Made by a program: the position numbers and the translations under genes. Under the pieces are notes generated by a model. The model did not search any database. It was not told the origin of the DNA and saw nothing but the letters and a program-made list of their open reading frames with translations. A DNA stretch of 64,000 nucleotides, taken from Neorhizobium galegae (GTDB lineage: Bacteria; Pseudomonadota; Alphaproteobacteria; Rhizobiales; Rhizobiaceae). Shown piece after piece: positions 44,160 through 54,040 of this stretch (within the stretch, counting starts at the first letter, position 1; each line of letters starts with the position of its first letter). Where the stretch lies: assembly GCF_017877135.1 (NCBI RefSeq), contig NZ_JAGIPH010000004.1:425169-489168 (forward strand), in the 5' to 3' direction.

Positions 44160-45658
44160 GCCCCATCACTCCTGACATACTGGGATAAATCCATCGGCAG
44201 GCGGATGATGAAGGTCGATCCGCCGCCGAGCGTGGAGGAGACCGTAATTTCCCCGCCTAAATTTCTGACTAATGATCGCACATGTGCAAGGCCAATTCCT
44301 TCGCCGGGGCTGTTTTGCAGGCCGGAGCGGCGAAAAAGCTCGAAAACACGCTCGTGATCTTCCGGTGCAATGCCGCGTCCGTTGTCAGACACCTCGATGC
44401 GCAGCGCGTTCCGGCCGACGGAAAAGGCCCGCACGGTCAGATTGAGCGCGCGGGTAGGGTCCTTGTATTTGACCGCATTGTCAAACAGGTTGCCGAAGAT
44501 CTGTTCCAGCGAGAAGCGGTCGGTGATCAGCGGACGGGCCGCCGCAACCGCGATCGACACCTCGCCGCCGCCTTCTGTCACCTGATGATTGATGCTGTCG
44601 GCGGTGGCTTCCAGCAGCGACTGCAGGTTGACGGGCTCCGGCTTCAGTTCGCGCCGGCCGTCGCGGGAAATTTTCAGGATGGCGTTGATGAGGCCGTCCA
44701 TTTTCTTCGTCGAGGAGCGAATGAACGAGATAGCTTCCGGCAGGTCTTCCTCCACCGCAAGACGGGCCTCGCGCAGTTCGTCGTCACGCAGGGTTTCTGT
44801 GTTCTCTGCAAGCACGTAGGTGCGGATGGATTTCAGCGTCTGTTCCAGCTCGCTGGTAAAGCCCATGATGTTGACGAGCGGGGCGCGCAGGTCGTGCGAG
44901 ACGATATAGGCATAGCGCTGAATCTCCCGGTTGGCCTGGATGAGGTCGTCGGTGCGCTCGTTGACGCGCTCCTCGAGCCCGGCATTCAGTTCCTCCACCT
45001 CGCGGTGCGCGCGCGACAGCTCGCGCACATGCTGCATGACGACGGCGATGGCGCCGCCGACAACGGCCATGATCACCAGGCCGCCGCCGATGGTGAACCA
45101 TTGCAGCATCGAGGCGACGTCGCGCAGTTCCTGCACGCCGGCCGTCAGCTTGCGGTCGAGATCGCTGATCAGGCCGGCAAGCTTGCTGCTGATGTCCTCC
45201 ATCATCTTCTGGCCGCGGGCATCGCGCACGATGTCGATCGCAGCGTCGAACTTGCCGCTGGTGGCCAGATCGACCGTCGATTTCATCTCGTTGAGCTTTT
45301 CGGCGAGAAGCGCGTCGAACTCGTCCATGGAGAAGCGCACGGCGGTCTGGGCGGTATAGGCTTTCTCCAGCCGTTCCCGCTGCTCGGCCATGCCCTCAGT
45401 GGCGGCCGTGTAGGGCTTCAGGAAGCTTTCGTCGCCGGTGATCAGATAGCCGCGCTGGCCGGCTTCCGCCGAGCGCAGATAGAGCATGGTATCGGCCGCG
45501 GCACTGCGCAGCGCGCGAAGGCGCACCACGTCATCGAAATAGGTCTGCGTCATGCGCGACAGCACGACGGACGAAACGACGATGGCGGCAAGAACGGCTG
45601 CGCCAATGATGAGCATCAGCAGCGACGAGCGTGCAAACTTGGAATTTGAAAATGGCAT
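44156..45658 (-). CDS. CHASE3 sensor histidine kinase
   Basis: A 500-residue membrane kinase. Two transmembrane helices (about 12-32 and 190-210) flank a CHASE3 sensor with YLRSAEAGQRGYLITGDESFL. A coiled coil precedes HisKA with phospho-His in SHDLRAPLVNI and an ATPase with NLFDNAVKY and DNGRGIAPED. The signal is unknown. It begins the three-gene run and overlaps the Rcp1-like gene by 4 bp. Confidence 0.9.
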   Translation of the reverse strand: MPFSNSKFARSSLLMLIIGAAVLAAIVVSSVVLSRMTQTYFDDVVRLRALRSAAADTMLYLRSAEAGQRGYLITGDESFLKPYTAATEGMAEQRERLEKAYTAQTAVRFSMDEFDALLAEKLNEMKSTVDLATSGKFDAAIDIVRDARGQKMMEDISSKLAGLISDLDRKLTAGVQELRDVASMLQWFTIGGGLVIMAVVGGAIAVVMQHVRELSRAHREVEELNAGLEERVNERTDDLIQANREIQRYAYIVSHDLRAPLVNIMGFTSELEQTLKSIRTYVLAENTETLRDDELREARLAVEEDLPEAISFIRSSTKKMDGLINAILKISRDGRRELKPEPVNLQSLLEATADSINHQVTEGGGEVSIAVAAARPLITDRFSLEQIFGNLFDNAVKYKDPTRALNLTVRAFSVGRNALRIEVSDNGRGIAPEDHERVFELFRRSGLQNSPGEGIGLAHVRSLVRNLGGEITVSSTLGGGSTFIIRLPMDLSQYVRSDGA

Positions 45659-45891
45659 GGTACGCGAAAAACCTGTCCCCTGGTTGCGGGAAATGGGTCA
45701 GTACCCGCGCCTTTCAAGGGGCCGCAGCCAAAAGCCCTGTGTTTTTCATGCATTTATCGACAGAACGGGCCGAGCCGCTATTTCGCGGGAGTCCCGTCAA
45801 GGGTCGCCATGGCACTCCAGCAAGTGAAGGACTGCCGAGCTGCGCAAAAACCTGCTGACAGGCGAGAAGCTTTTGACCAGGAGGAGGGAAG

Positions 45892-46051
45892 GGTGCGATC
45901 CACGGCGACCGATGGATGTTTACGATCCTGGGTGCCTACAAACGTAGGTGGGCGCCATATGTCCAAGCCCACGGGCCTGGTCAGGGACAGCTCCCTTTGG
46001 ATCGAGTATGGCCCCAGGGATTGTGGTTCCTGTCGGGAAGCGCAGACCGCA
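45892..46051 (-). ncRNA. ssrS: Probable 6S RNA
   Basis: The gene-free stretch downstream of zapA on the minus strand is the expected site of 6S RNA, which binds sigma-70 RNA polymerase. A -10-like TATATT (46057-46062) sits just before the proposed 5' end. The ends can pair (TGCGGTC near 46050 with GATCGCA at 45900-45894). Inside, CGATCC pairs with GGATCG, and an 5-bp CCTAC/GTAGG hairpin lies near the 3' side. The size (about 160 nt) fits. Ends are estimates. The 64-residue minus-strand frame over it is not credible. Confidence 0.7.
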
Positions 46052-46097
46052 TCAGCAATATAGGCGAGGAACGATGTCGCCGCCAGTGGTCCGGACG

Positions 46098-46475
46098 TTA
46101 ATTCGTCGGTGCCTGCGGGCGGGCGTTGAGTTTTGCGGTAATACCGTTCAAGCGGGCGGCGAGTTCGCCGATGGCGGCGGCGATGGCCTGCTCGCTCTGC
46201 AGCTGTTGCTCGACGGCGCCTTCGCGGCTGTGGCGCAGCCCGACAAGTTCGTTTTCAAGCGCTGCGAGGCGTCGTTCGGCTTCGGTCAGTTCATCCATCA
46301 CCATGATGCCGGCCATGACGGTGACACGCAGGTCTCCGATTTCGCCGAACTGGCTTTTGAGGTGGCCGACATAGCGGTCGAAACGCGCGGCGAGATCTTC
46401 CAGATGGCTTTGCTGCCCTTCCTCGCAGGCCATCCGGTAGGCCTTGCCGTCGATCATCACTGTGACTTGCGCCAT
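46098..46475 (-). CDS. zapA: Cell division protein ZapA
   Basis: A 125-residue protein with the ZapA head, TVMIDGKAYRMACEEGQQSHLEDLAARFDR, and a long coiled coil. ZapA tightens FtsZ bundles at the division site. In many proteobacteria ssrS and the 5-FCL gene follow it; here the 6S candidate does. Confidence 0.88.
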   Translation of the reverse strand: MAQVTVMIDGKAYRMACEEGQQSHLEDLAARFDRYVGHLKSQFGEIGDLRVTVMAGIMVMDELTEAERRLAALENELVGLRHSREGAVEQQLQSEQAIAAAIGELAARLNGITAKLNARPQAPTN

Positions 46476-46504
46476 GCGGTTACTCTACCCTCTACCTGAC
46501 TGCC

Positions 46505-46771
46505 TTACCGGTCGAGAACGGCGCGGATGGTTTCCATGGCCGTCACCAGGCGGCGGGAGACCTCGCGGTTGACCTCCTCCAGCCGGTTCGCGCGAAATTC
46601 CGACTGGTCGAGTTCCTGTGCAAGACGTGCGCGATCGGCATGGACGCGACGCACTTCGTTTTCCACGTCGCCCGCTTCCCGTTGGCGTTCAACGCGCATG
46701 TCTATGGCGTTTTCCAGGCCGTTCACGGCGTTGCGAAGCTCGGACAGGGCTGCATTCAACGTTTTTTCCAC
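46505..46771 (-). CDS. DUF4164 coiled-coil protein
   Basis: An 88-residue almost fully helical protein (LNAALSELRNAVNGLENAID.. to NREVSRRLVTAMETIRAVLDR), the DUF4164 pattern. It lies 29 bp upstream of zapA and probably shares its transcript, suggesting a link with division. Function not established. Confidence 0.82.
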   Translation of the reverse strand: MEKTLNAALSELRNAVNGLENAIDMRVERQREAGDVENEVRRVHADRARLAQELDQSEFRANRLEEVNREVSRRLVTAMETIRAVLDR

Positions 46772-47119
46772 GGCATCCTGCTGGTACTCAAAGGCCCGCC
46801 AGGGCAGTCACGAATCGTGATGACCCGCTGTGTGGTCTGCCTTCTACAGTAAGCGTGGCGGATGAGGCGGTCAATCAACCCGGCAGGGGGCGGCATCGCT
46901 TACCTGTGGATCGCGTTGTTTTGCACTGTTTTTTCGGCCTGGGCCTCCCATCGGGCGCGTCGTGCGGCCCGTGATCCGACGGAGGCGCCATATGTCGCGG
47001 GAACGGATCGGGGAACATGCCGTTTGTTGACTTGGCCGTCGCACCTGATAAGGATCGACCGCGCCTCATTTGGTCCTTCAACAGGACCGCGATTGACACT
47101 GCGAACCAGCGGGCTAGCC
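46772..47119. other. Divergent promoter region between DUF4164 and tkt
   Basis: This 348-bp gap between divergent genes has no coding sequence with a good start. A weak promoter-like TTGACT (47027-47032) with a poor -10 region is seen. A small hairpin GGTCCT/AGGACC (47072-47077, 47083-47088) lies before tkt. It should hold the tkt promoter and any control site; none is certain. Confidence 0.45.
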
Positions 47120-49099
47120 ATGACCTCTCCAGAAAAACATAACCGGATGGCGAACGCGATCCGTTTCCTTGCCATGGATGCTGTCGAGAAGGCCAATTCC
47201 GGCCATCCAGGCTTGCCGATGGGGGCGGCCGACGTCGCAACCGTTCTGTTCAGCCGCTACCTGAAGTTCGATCCGAAGAACCCGCTCTGGCCCGATCGTG
47301 ACCGCTTCGTGCTGTCTGCCGGCCACGGCTCGATGCTGATCTACTCGCTCCTCTATCTGACCGGATACGAGGACATGACGATCGAAGACATCAAGCAGTT
47401 CCGCCAGCTAGGGTCCAAGACCGCCGGCCACCCGGAATACGGCCACGTCTCCGGCATCGAAACCACCACCGGTCCGCTCGGCCAGGGTATCGCCAATGCC
47501 GTCGGCATGGCCATTGCCGAAAAGAAGCTCTCGACGGAGTTCGGCAGCGACCTGCAGAACCACCATACCTATGTTCTGGTCGGTGACGGCTGCCTGATGG
47601 AAGGCATCAGCCAGGAAGCCATCGCGCTTGCCGGCCACCTGAAGCTGAACAAGCTCGTGGTCTTCTGGGACAACAATTCGATTACCATCGACGGTGCCGT
47701 GTCGCTGTCGGACTCGACCGACCAGATCGCACGCTTCAAGGCCGTGCACTGGAACACGATCGAAGTTGACGGTCATAACCCGGACGAGATTGCCGCGGCC
47801 ATCGAGGCTGCGCAAAAGTCCGATCGCCCGACCTTCATTGCGGCCAAGACCATCATCGGTTTCGGCGCGCCCAACAAGCAGGGCACCCACAAGGTTCACG
47901 GCAACCCGCTCGGCGCCGAAGAAATCGCTGCGGCCCGCAAGTCGCTGAACTGGGAATCGGAAGCCTTTGCCATTCCGGCCGACGTGCTGGATGCCTGGCG
48001 TCTGGCCGGCCTGCGCTCCACCAAGGCGCGCAAGGAATGGGAAGAGCGTCTGGCGGCCACGGCCTCTGAAAAGCGCGCCGAGTTCGTGCGCCGTTTTGCC
48101 GGCGACCTGCCGGGCGGCTTCGACAGCGCCATTGATGCCTTCAAGAAGAAGGTGGCCGCCAACAATCCGACGGTTGCCACCCGCAAGGCCTCGGAAGATG
48201 TGCTGGAAGTGATCAACGGCCTGCTGCCGGAAACCTTCGGTGGCTCGGCGGACCTGACGCCGTCCAACAACACCAAGACCAGCCAGATGACGTCGATCAG
48301 CCCGAACGACTTTTCCGGTCGCTACATGCACTGGGGCATTCGCGAGCATGCGACGGCGGCTGCCATCAACGGGATTGCGCTGCATGGCGGCCTCATTCCC
48401 TATTCCGGCGGCTTCCTGATCTTCTCCGACTACTGCCGCCCCTCGGTGCGTCTTGCCGCTCTCATGGGCATTCGCGTCGTGCATGTGTGGACGCACGATT
48501 CCATCGGCGTTGGCGAAGACGGACCGACGCACCAGCCGGTCGAACATCTCGCCGCACTGCGTGCCATCCCGAACCTTCTGCTCTTCCGCCCGGCCGATGA
48601 GACCGAAACGGCCGAGTGCTGGCAGATTGCGCTCAACCAGAAGCATCGCCCCTCGGGCCTGGCGCTCACCCGCCAGAACCTGATGCCGGTGCGCACCGAG
48701 TACGAGGAAAAGAACCTCTGCGCCAACGGTGCCTATGAACTGGTCTCGTCGAGCGATGCCAAGGTCTCGATCTTCGCGTCCGGTTCGGAAGTCGAACTTG
48801 CGGTGAAGGCCGCCCAGGCGCTTGAGGCGAAGGGCGTTGCAACCCGCGTCGTCTCCGTGCCCTGCGTCGAATTGTTCTTCGAGCAGAGCGAGGACTACCG
48901 CCGCGCGATCATTGGCCACTCGCCGGTGAAGATCGCCGTGGAAGCGGCCGTGCGCGAGGGCTGGGATGCCTTCATCGGCCATGATGGCGCCTTTATCGGC
49001 ATGAAGTCCTTCGGGGCCTCGGGTCCGGCCAAGGAGCTGTACAAGCATTTCGGCATCACGGTCGAAGCCGTGGTGGCGGCTGCCGAAGCCAAGCTTTGA
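47120..49099 (+). CDS. tkt: Transketolase
   Basis: Tkt moves two-carbon ketol units between sugar phosphates in the pentose phosphate/Calvin network, using thiamine diphosphate. The 659-residue protein has [14 protein letters not shown], the ThDP motif [13 protein letters not shown] to [10 protein letters not shown], and the pyrimidine-domain [13 protein letters not shown]. Start at ATG 47120; the frame continues upstream without support. First gene of the tkt-gap-pgk-fba block. Confidence 0.96.
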   Translation: MTSPEKHNRMANAIRFLAMDAVEKANSGHPGLPMGAADVATVLFSRYLKFDPKNPLWPDRDRFVLSAGHGSMLIYSLLYLTGYEDMTIEDIKQFRQLGSKTAGHPEYGHVSGIETTTGPLGQGIANAVGMAIAEKKLSTEFGSDLQNHHTYVLVGDGCLMEGISQEAIALAGHLKLNKLVVFWDNNSITIDGAVSLSDSTDQIARFKAVHWNTIEVDGHNPDEIAAAIEAAQKSDRPTFIAAKTIIGFGAPNKQGTHKVHGNPLGAEEIAAARKSLNWESEAFAIPADVLDAWRLAGLRSTKARKEWEERLAATASEKRAEFVRRFAGDLPGGFDSAIDAFKKKVAANNPTVATRKASEDVLEVINGLLPETFGGSADLTPSNNTKTSQMTSISPNDFSGRYMHWGIREHATAAAINGIALHGGLIPYSGGFLIFSDYCRPSVRLAALMGIRVVHVWTHDSIGVGEDGPTHQPVEHLAALRAIPNLLLFRPADETETAECWQIALNQKHRPSGLALTRQNLMPVRTEYEEKNLCANGAYELVSSSDAKVSIFASGSEVELAVKAAQALEAKGVATRVVSVPCVELFFEQSEDYRRAIIGHSPVKIAVEAAVREGWDAFIGHDGAFIGMKSFGASGPAKELYKHFGITVEAVVAAAEAKL

Positions 49100-49174
49100 G
49101 TTGATCTAGGTCCAGGCAGCAGCGCCGCCTGCGCTTTAAAGTCCAGGTAACGGCGCGGCTGCCGCATCCATCTG

Positions 49175-49197
49175 GCGAGGCGCCGCCGGCGCCTCGC
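49175..49197 (+). terminator. Perfect 10-bp hairpin between tkt and gap
   Basis: GCGAGGCGCC/GGCGCCTCGC (49175-49184, 49188-49197) has a 3-nt loop. There is no long T-run, so it may be a weak terminator or an mRNA-processing/stability structure that sets tkt and gap levels apart. Confidence 0.6.
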
Positions 49198-49236
49198 AGT
49201 TTCGATAAAAGCCCATTTTCGAGGGAGTGAATGCAT

Positions 49237-50247
49237 ATGACTGTCAAGGTTGCCATCAATGGTTTCGGTCGCATCGGCCGCAACGTCCTGCGCGCCATCG
49301 TCGAATCCGGTCGTACGGATATCGAAGTGGTTGCCATCAACGACCTCGGCCCGGTCGAAACGAATGCGCATCTGCTGCGCTACGACTCGATCCACGGCAA
49401 GTTCCCGGCTTCGGTCGAAGTCTCGGGCGACACGATCATCGTGGGCGGCGGCAAGCCGATCAAGGTGACGGCCGTTCGCAACCCGGCGGAACTGCCGCAT
49501 GGTGAACTGGGCGTCGACATCGCGTTGGAGTGCACCGGCATCTTCACCTCGCGCGACAAGGCTGCCGCGCATCTGACGGCCGGCGCCAAGCGCGTCATCG
49601 TCTCGGCTCCGGCCGATGGCGCGGACCTGACGGTTGTCTTTGGCGTCAACCACGACAAGCTGACCAGCGAACACCTGGTCATCTCCAACGCCTCCTGCAC
49701 GACGAACTGCCTCGTGCCGGTGGTCAAGGTGCTGGATGACGCGCTGGGCATCGATCATGGCTTCATGACGACGATTCACTCCTACACGGGTGACCAGCCG
49801 ACGCTCGACACCATGCACAAGGATCTCTACCGCGCCCGCGCGGCAGCGCTCTCGATGATCCCGACCTCGACCGGCGCTGCCAAGGCCGTTGGCCTCGTTC
49901 TGCCCCACCTCAAGGGCAAGCTCGACGGCACCTCGATCCGCGTGCCGACCCCGAACGTCTCGGTCGTCGACTTCAAGTTCGTCGCCAAGAAGACGACCTC
50001 GGTCCAGGAAGTCAACGATGCCATCATCGCTGCCTCCAACGGCGCGCTGAAGGGCATCCTCGGCTATACCGACGAGCCGCTGGTGTCGCGCGACTTCAAC
50101 CACGACAGCCATTCCTCGATCTTCGCGCTCGACCAGACGAAGGTTCTCGAAGGCAACTTCGTGCGCATCCTGACCTGGTACGACAACGAGTGGGGCTTCT
50201 CCAACCGCATGTCGGACACGGCCGTGGCGCTCGCCAAGACCATCTGA
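49237..50247 (+). CDS. gap: Glyceraldehyde-3-phosphate dehydrogenase, type I
   Basis: Gap oxidises glyceraldehyde-3-phosphate with NAD+. The 336-residue enzyme has [10 protein letters not shown], the NAD-preferring Asp in VVAINDLG, catalytic Cys in [16 protein letters not shown] and the [12 protein letters not shown] ending. GAGGGAG precedes two ATGs, 49231 and 49237; the latter fits the usual [10 protein letters not shown] start. T-run terminator follows. Confidence 0.95.
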   Translation: MTVKVAINGFGRIGRNVLRAIVESGRTDIEVVAINDLGPVETNAHLLRYDSIHGKFPASVEVSGDTIIVGGGKPIKVTAVRNPAELPHGELGVDIALECTGIFTSRDKAAAHLTAGAKRVIVSAPADGADLTVVFGVNHDKLTSEHLVISNASCTTNCLVPVVKVLDDALGIDHGFMTTIHSYTGDQPTLDTMHKDLYRARAAALSMIPTSTGAAKAVGLVLPHLKGKLDGTSIRVPTPNVSVVDFKFVAKKTTSVQEVNDAIIAASNGALKGILGYTDEPLVSRDFNHDSHSSIFALDQTKVLEGNFVRILTWYDNEWGFSNRMSDTAVALAKTI

Positions 50248-50270
50248 TTGTCATCCGACGGATGAACGAG

Positions 50271-50300
50271 GGGGCGGCCGACCGGTTCGGCCGCCCTTTT
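50271..50300 (+). terminator. Terminator of gap
   Basis: GGGCGGCCGA/TCGGCCGCCC (50272-50281, 50287-50296) is followed by TTTT. Confidence 0.88.
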
Positions 50301-50632
50301 GCGTTTGAAGAATTGCCGGTGAGCGGGGGGAGGGGCTCCCGCGTTCCGGCAGGCGGTTGCGCTTACATCCCATGGTGGCAAGAAAACCCGGCAGAGCCCG
50401 AGCTTTTTGGCGCTTCGCCCTTCTCTTGCCGGATTTGCTGATGCCTAATTGGCCATTGCCTGATTCCTTACGGCGCAAGTCGGACCAGCATTCTTTTTTA
50501 CCTTCGCCCCTTTGCTTTGGGGCGGTGACGCGGCGCGAAGACGCAAAAGCCGTGCACGGGATTATTGCGACCGAAGACAAGCGTTGAGGCGGAAGGCGCG
50601 GCAAAAGACGGAGCGGAAAGGGGACTTTAGCC
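50301..50632. other. Gene-free gap before the antiporter gene
   Basis: This 332-bp region has several short frames without ribosome sites or family features. The right end carries AAAGGGG, the ribosome site of the TTG-initiated antiporter gene. No RNA gene seen. Confidence 0.45.
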
Positions 50633-52534
50633 TTGGAGGCCTTTTATATCATCCTGCTGGTGGCAACGGTTCTGGTGCTGGCGGCCGCCTTTTCCAGCCT
50701 TCTTGCCTTCCGGTTCGGCGCTCCGCTGCTGCTTGTCTTCCTGCTGATCGGGCTTGTCGCCGGTGTCGATGGCATCGGCATCGAGTTCAGCAATTACCCC
50801 GTGGCCTATATGATGGGGTCGCTGGCGCTCGCCGTCATCCTGTTCGACAGCGGTTTCGGCACCTCGCTGCATGCCTTTCGCATTGCAGCCGTTCCCGCCA
50901 TCACCATGGCCTCGCTCGGGGTGGTGCTGACGGCCTCCATCTTCGCCTTTGCCGCCTCGCTGTTTCTGGGAATGAGCTGGCTGGAAGGCCTGCTGCTCGG
51001 CTCCATCGTTGCCTCCACGGATGCCGCGGCCGTGTTCTTCCTTCTGCGCATCGGCGGTATCCATATCCGCGACAAGGTGCGCTCATCGCTCGAGGTGGAA
51101 TCGGGCACAAACGACCCGATGGCGGTGTTCCTGACGATCGCGCTGGTGGAACTCATCAGCAGCGGCCACGGCGCCTCCGGCTTCAACCTCGATCTGCTGA
51201 CCATGTTCGTCAAGCAGATGGGCCTCGGCGGCGCGCTCGGTCTTCTCGGCGGCATCATGATCGTCGCGGTACTGAACCGCCTGCCGGTCGACCGGGGGCT
51301 GGCTCCCATCTTCGTTCTGGCGCTGTCGCTTCTGGTCTTCTCCTTCACCGGCGCGGTCGGCGGCAGCGGCTTTCTCGCCGTCTATGTCGCCGGCATTTTT
51401 GCTGGAAACCGCAAGATCTTTGCCAAGGAGGCGATCACCCGTTTCCAGGACGGGCTGACCTGGCTTGCCCAGATCATCATGTTCCTGCTGCTCGGACTGC
51501 TTGCCACGCCCTCGCAGTTTCCGGCGATCCTCCTGCCGGCGATCGGCCTTGCGCTCTTCCTCATTTTCGTCGCCCGTCCGATTGCCGTGTGGCTGAGCCT
51601 TCTGCCCTTCGACTTCACCCAGCAGGAAATCGGCTTTGTCGCCTGGGTCGGGCTGCGTGGCGCCGTCTCTATCCTGCTCGGCATCATGCCGATCCTTGGC
51701 GGCATCGATGCGGGCCATGTCTATTTCAACACCGCCTTCATCATCGTGCTGGTGTCGCTTCTGGTTCAGGGCTGGACGATCAAGCCCGTGGCCGAACGGC
51801 TTGGCCTCATCATTCCGCCGCGGCTCGGTGAAGTGGACAAGGTGGAACTCGACCTGCCGGGCCGCGCCACCCACGAGCTGATTTCCTACCGCGTCATCAA
51901 GGACAGCCCCGTTCTGCGCGGCGAACGCATTCCGCGCTGGGCAACGCCGTCTCTCGTGGTGCGCGACGGACGCAGCATGCGCTATCAATATGCCGGGCGT
52001 CTGCGCGAAAACGATTACGTCTATCTCTTCATCGCGCCGGGCTATTCGCGCCTCCTCGACCGGCTGTTCGCCAGCCGTGCGCCGGTCGATGAAGACGATG
52101 CCGATTTCTTCGGCGCCTTTGCCATTTCCGCAAGCCGGCCCTCGCGGGAGCTCGATGCCGCCTATGGTCCGGGTCTCCTCACCGTTGCCGAACAGGCCAT
52201 GACCATCGGCGATCTCATGACCTATCGTCTCGGCGGCAATGCGGAATATGCCGACCGCGTGCGCCTCGGCTCGATCATCCTGATCGTGCGAGATCTCGAC
52301 GAGAGCGATCATATTCGTTCGGTCGGCATTTCGCTTGAACCGGTGGAGCCGGCCATCTCGCTGCCGATCTTCATCAACATGCGCGAAATCGCCCACCGGG
52401 TGCGCGACACCTTGCGCCGCTACCGGGGAAAGCCGACACCGGCCGCAACCGTTGCGCCTGCCTTGGCGATGGCCCCGGCGACACCGGAAACGGATCTCCC
52501 GCCGCCGGCAGGACCGGGTGAAAATCAGCCCTGA
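50633..52534 (+). CDS. K+/H+ antiporter, NhaP2/CvrA type
   Basis: A 633-residue CPA1-type antiporter. About 12 helices fill the first 390 residues, with the ion-binding [14 protein letters not shown] and [14 protein letters not shown] motifs. A TrkA_C-like domain (about 410-480) and a CorC_HlyC-like C-terminal part follow, as in E. coli NhaP2. A Pro/Ala-rich tail ends it. TTG start supported by AAAGGGG upstream. Position between gap and pgk is unusual. Confidence 0.87.
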   Translation: MEAFYIILLVATVLVLAAAFSSLLAFRFGAPLLLVFLLIGLVAGVDGIGIEFSNYPVAYMMGSLALAVILFDSGFGTSLHAFRIAAVPAITMASLGVVLTASIFAFAASLFLGMSWLEGLLLGSIVASTDAAAVFFLLRIGGIHIRDKVRSSLEVESGTNDPMAVFLTIALVELISSGHGASGFNLDLLTMFVKQMGLGGALGLLGGIMIVAVLNRLPVDRGLAPIFVLALSLLVFSFTGAVGGSGFLAVYVAGIFAGNRKIFAKEAITRFQDGLTWLAQIIMFLLLGLLATPSQFPAILLPAIGLALFLIFVARPIAVWLSLLPFDFTQQEIGFVAWVGLRGAVSILLGIMPILGGIDAGHVYFNTAFIIVLVSLLVQGWTIKPVAERLGLIIPPRLGEVDKVELDLPGRATHELISYRVIKDSPVLRGERIPRWATPSLVVRDGRSMRYQYAGRLRENDYVYLFIAPGYSRLLDRLFASRAPVDEDDADFFGAFAISASRPSRELDAAYGPGLLTVAEQAMTIGDLMTYRLGGNAEYADRVRLGSIILIVRDLDESDHIRSVGISLEPVEPAISLPIFINMREIAHRVRDTLRRYRGKPTPAATVAPALAMAPATPETDLPPPAGPGENQP

Positions 52535-52619
52535 TCGCCCCCTGTCCCGGCTTGCGTCGCCGGTCAGGTGGGGTATGGTCCGCATCGAAATGACAACCCT
52601 TCAAGATTGGATGCAGACC

Positions 52620-53822
52620 ATGGCGGCTTTCAAGACCCTCGACGACCTTTCCGATATTGCCGGCAAGCGCATTCTCGTGCGTGTCGATCTCAACGTGCCC
52701 GTCTCCGATGGCAAGGTCAGCGACGTGACGCGCATCGAGCGCGTGGCGCCGACCATTCTGGAACTGTCGCGCAAGGGCGCCAAGGTCATCCTGCTGGCCC
52801 ATTTCGGTCGTCCGAAGGGCGCAGCCGTCGCCGACATGTCGCTGAAGCTGATTGCACCCGCCGTCGAGGCCGTGCTTGACCATGCCGTGCTCTTTGCCGC
52901 CGACTGCATCGGACCGGCTGCCGCCGACGCCGTGGCCGGCATGGCCGATGGCGATATCCTGCTTCTGGAAAACACCCGTTTTCACGCCGGCGAGGAAAAG
53001 AACGATCCGGCCTTCACGAAGGCGCTCGCAGAAAACGGCGACATCTACATCAACGACGCCTTTTCCGCTGCCCACCGGGCGCATTCCTCGACGGAAGGTC
53101 TCGCCCATCTTCTGCCGGCCTATGCCGGGCGCACCATGCAGCAGGAACTGGAAGCGCTGGAAAAGGGGCTCGGCAATCCGGCGCGTCCGGTGGTGGCCAT
53201 CGTCGGTGGTGCCAAGGTATCGACCAAGATCGATCTCCTGATGAACCTCGTAAAGCGCGTCGATGCGCTGGTCATCGGCGGCGGCATGGCCAACACCTTC
53301 ATCGCCGCCCGCGGCACGAATGTCGGCAAGTCGCTCTGCGAGCATGATCTGGCAGACCTTGCCAAGAAGATCATGATCGAGGCGGCAGAGGCCAAGTGCG
53401 CCATCGTGCTGCCGGTCGACGGCGTCGTCGCCCGCGAATTCAAGGCCGGTGCCGCCCATGAAGTGGTTGATATCGAGGCCATCCCGGCCGATGCCATGGT
53501 GCTGGACGTCGGTCCGAAATCCATCGAGGTGATCGGCGGCTGGATCGAGAAGGCGCAGACGCTCGTCTGGAACGGCCCGCTCGGCGCGTTTGAAATCGAG
53601 CCTTTCGACGCTGCAACCGTGGCCGCAGCAAAGCTTGCCGCGGCCGAGACGAAAGCCGGCAAGCTGGTGTCCGTAGCCGGCGGCGGCGATACTGTTTCGG
53701 CGCTCAACCATGCCGGCGTCGCCGATGATTTCTCCTATGTCTCGACGGCGGGCGGCGCCTTCCTCGAATGGATGGAAGGCAAGGAACTGCCGGGCGTTGC
53801 CGTTCTGCAGAAGGGCGCTTAA
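52620..53822 (+). CDS. pgk: Phosphoglycerate kinase
   Basis: Pgk transfers phosphate between 1,3-bisphosphoglycerate and ADP. The 400-residue protein has [47 protein letters not shown] and VAGGGDTV, all as expected. ATG 52620 ([10 protein letters not shown]) fits the family; ATGs at 52590 and 52611 are upstream alternatives. Its promoter must lie in the antiporter 3' end or it is co-transcribed with it (85-bp gap). Confidence 0.95.
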   Translation: MAAFKTLDDLSDIAGKRILVRVDLNVPVSDGKVSDVTRIERVAPTILELSRKGAKVILLAHFGRPKGAAVADMSLKLIAPAVEAVLDHAVLFAADCIGPAAADAVAGMADGDILLLENTRFHAGEEKNDPAFTKALAENGDIYINDAFSAAHRAHSSTEGLAHLLPAYAGRTMQQELEALEKGLGNPARPVVAIVGGAKVSTKIDLLMNLVKRVDALVIGGGMANTFIAARGTNVGKSLCEHDLADLAKKIMIEAAEAKCAIVLPVDGVVAREFKAGAAHEVVDIEAIPADAMVLDVGPKSIEVIGGWIEKAQTLVWNGPLGAFEIEPFDAATVAAAKLAAAETKAGKLVSVAGGGDTVSALNHAGVADDFSYVSTAGGAFLEWMEGKELPGVAVLQKGA

Positions 53823-53906
53823 GGCGCGACGCTTTAGCGCAGGCGGCGGCTTTTCCAAGTCCGCCGCCTGTCGATGCGAACAACTTTAAATTAATTTAGA
53901 TATTTT

Positions 53907-53933
53907 AAACGATTGAAATAATTTCAATCGTTT
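53907..53933. promoter_or_regulatory. Perfect 27-bp palindrome (operator candidate) upstream of fba
   Basis: Arms 53907-53919 and 53921-53933 (AAACGATTGAAAT and its complement) share one central base. It lies in an AT-rich island 108 bp before the fba start. The one-base centre makes a hairpin terminator unlikely; a protein-binding operator, for example for a LacI-type carbon regulator such as PckR in Sinorhizobium, is a better fit. The motif of PckR is not known to me well enough to claim it. Confidence 0.75.
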
Positions 53934-54040
53934 CAAGCCTTAAGCGTAGGATTTCCCTCAAAAAAAACTTCTGTTATCCGCGAATGGTATTGAGAAATAC
54001 GAACGCGTTGTGCACCGACTTAAGGGACAGGAGTGTAAGC

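Noticed and set aside
45778..45972. 64-residue minus-strand frame
   Set aside because: It overlaps the 6S RNA candidate, has no ribosome site and no protein-like pattern.
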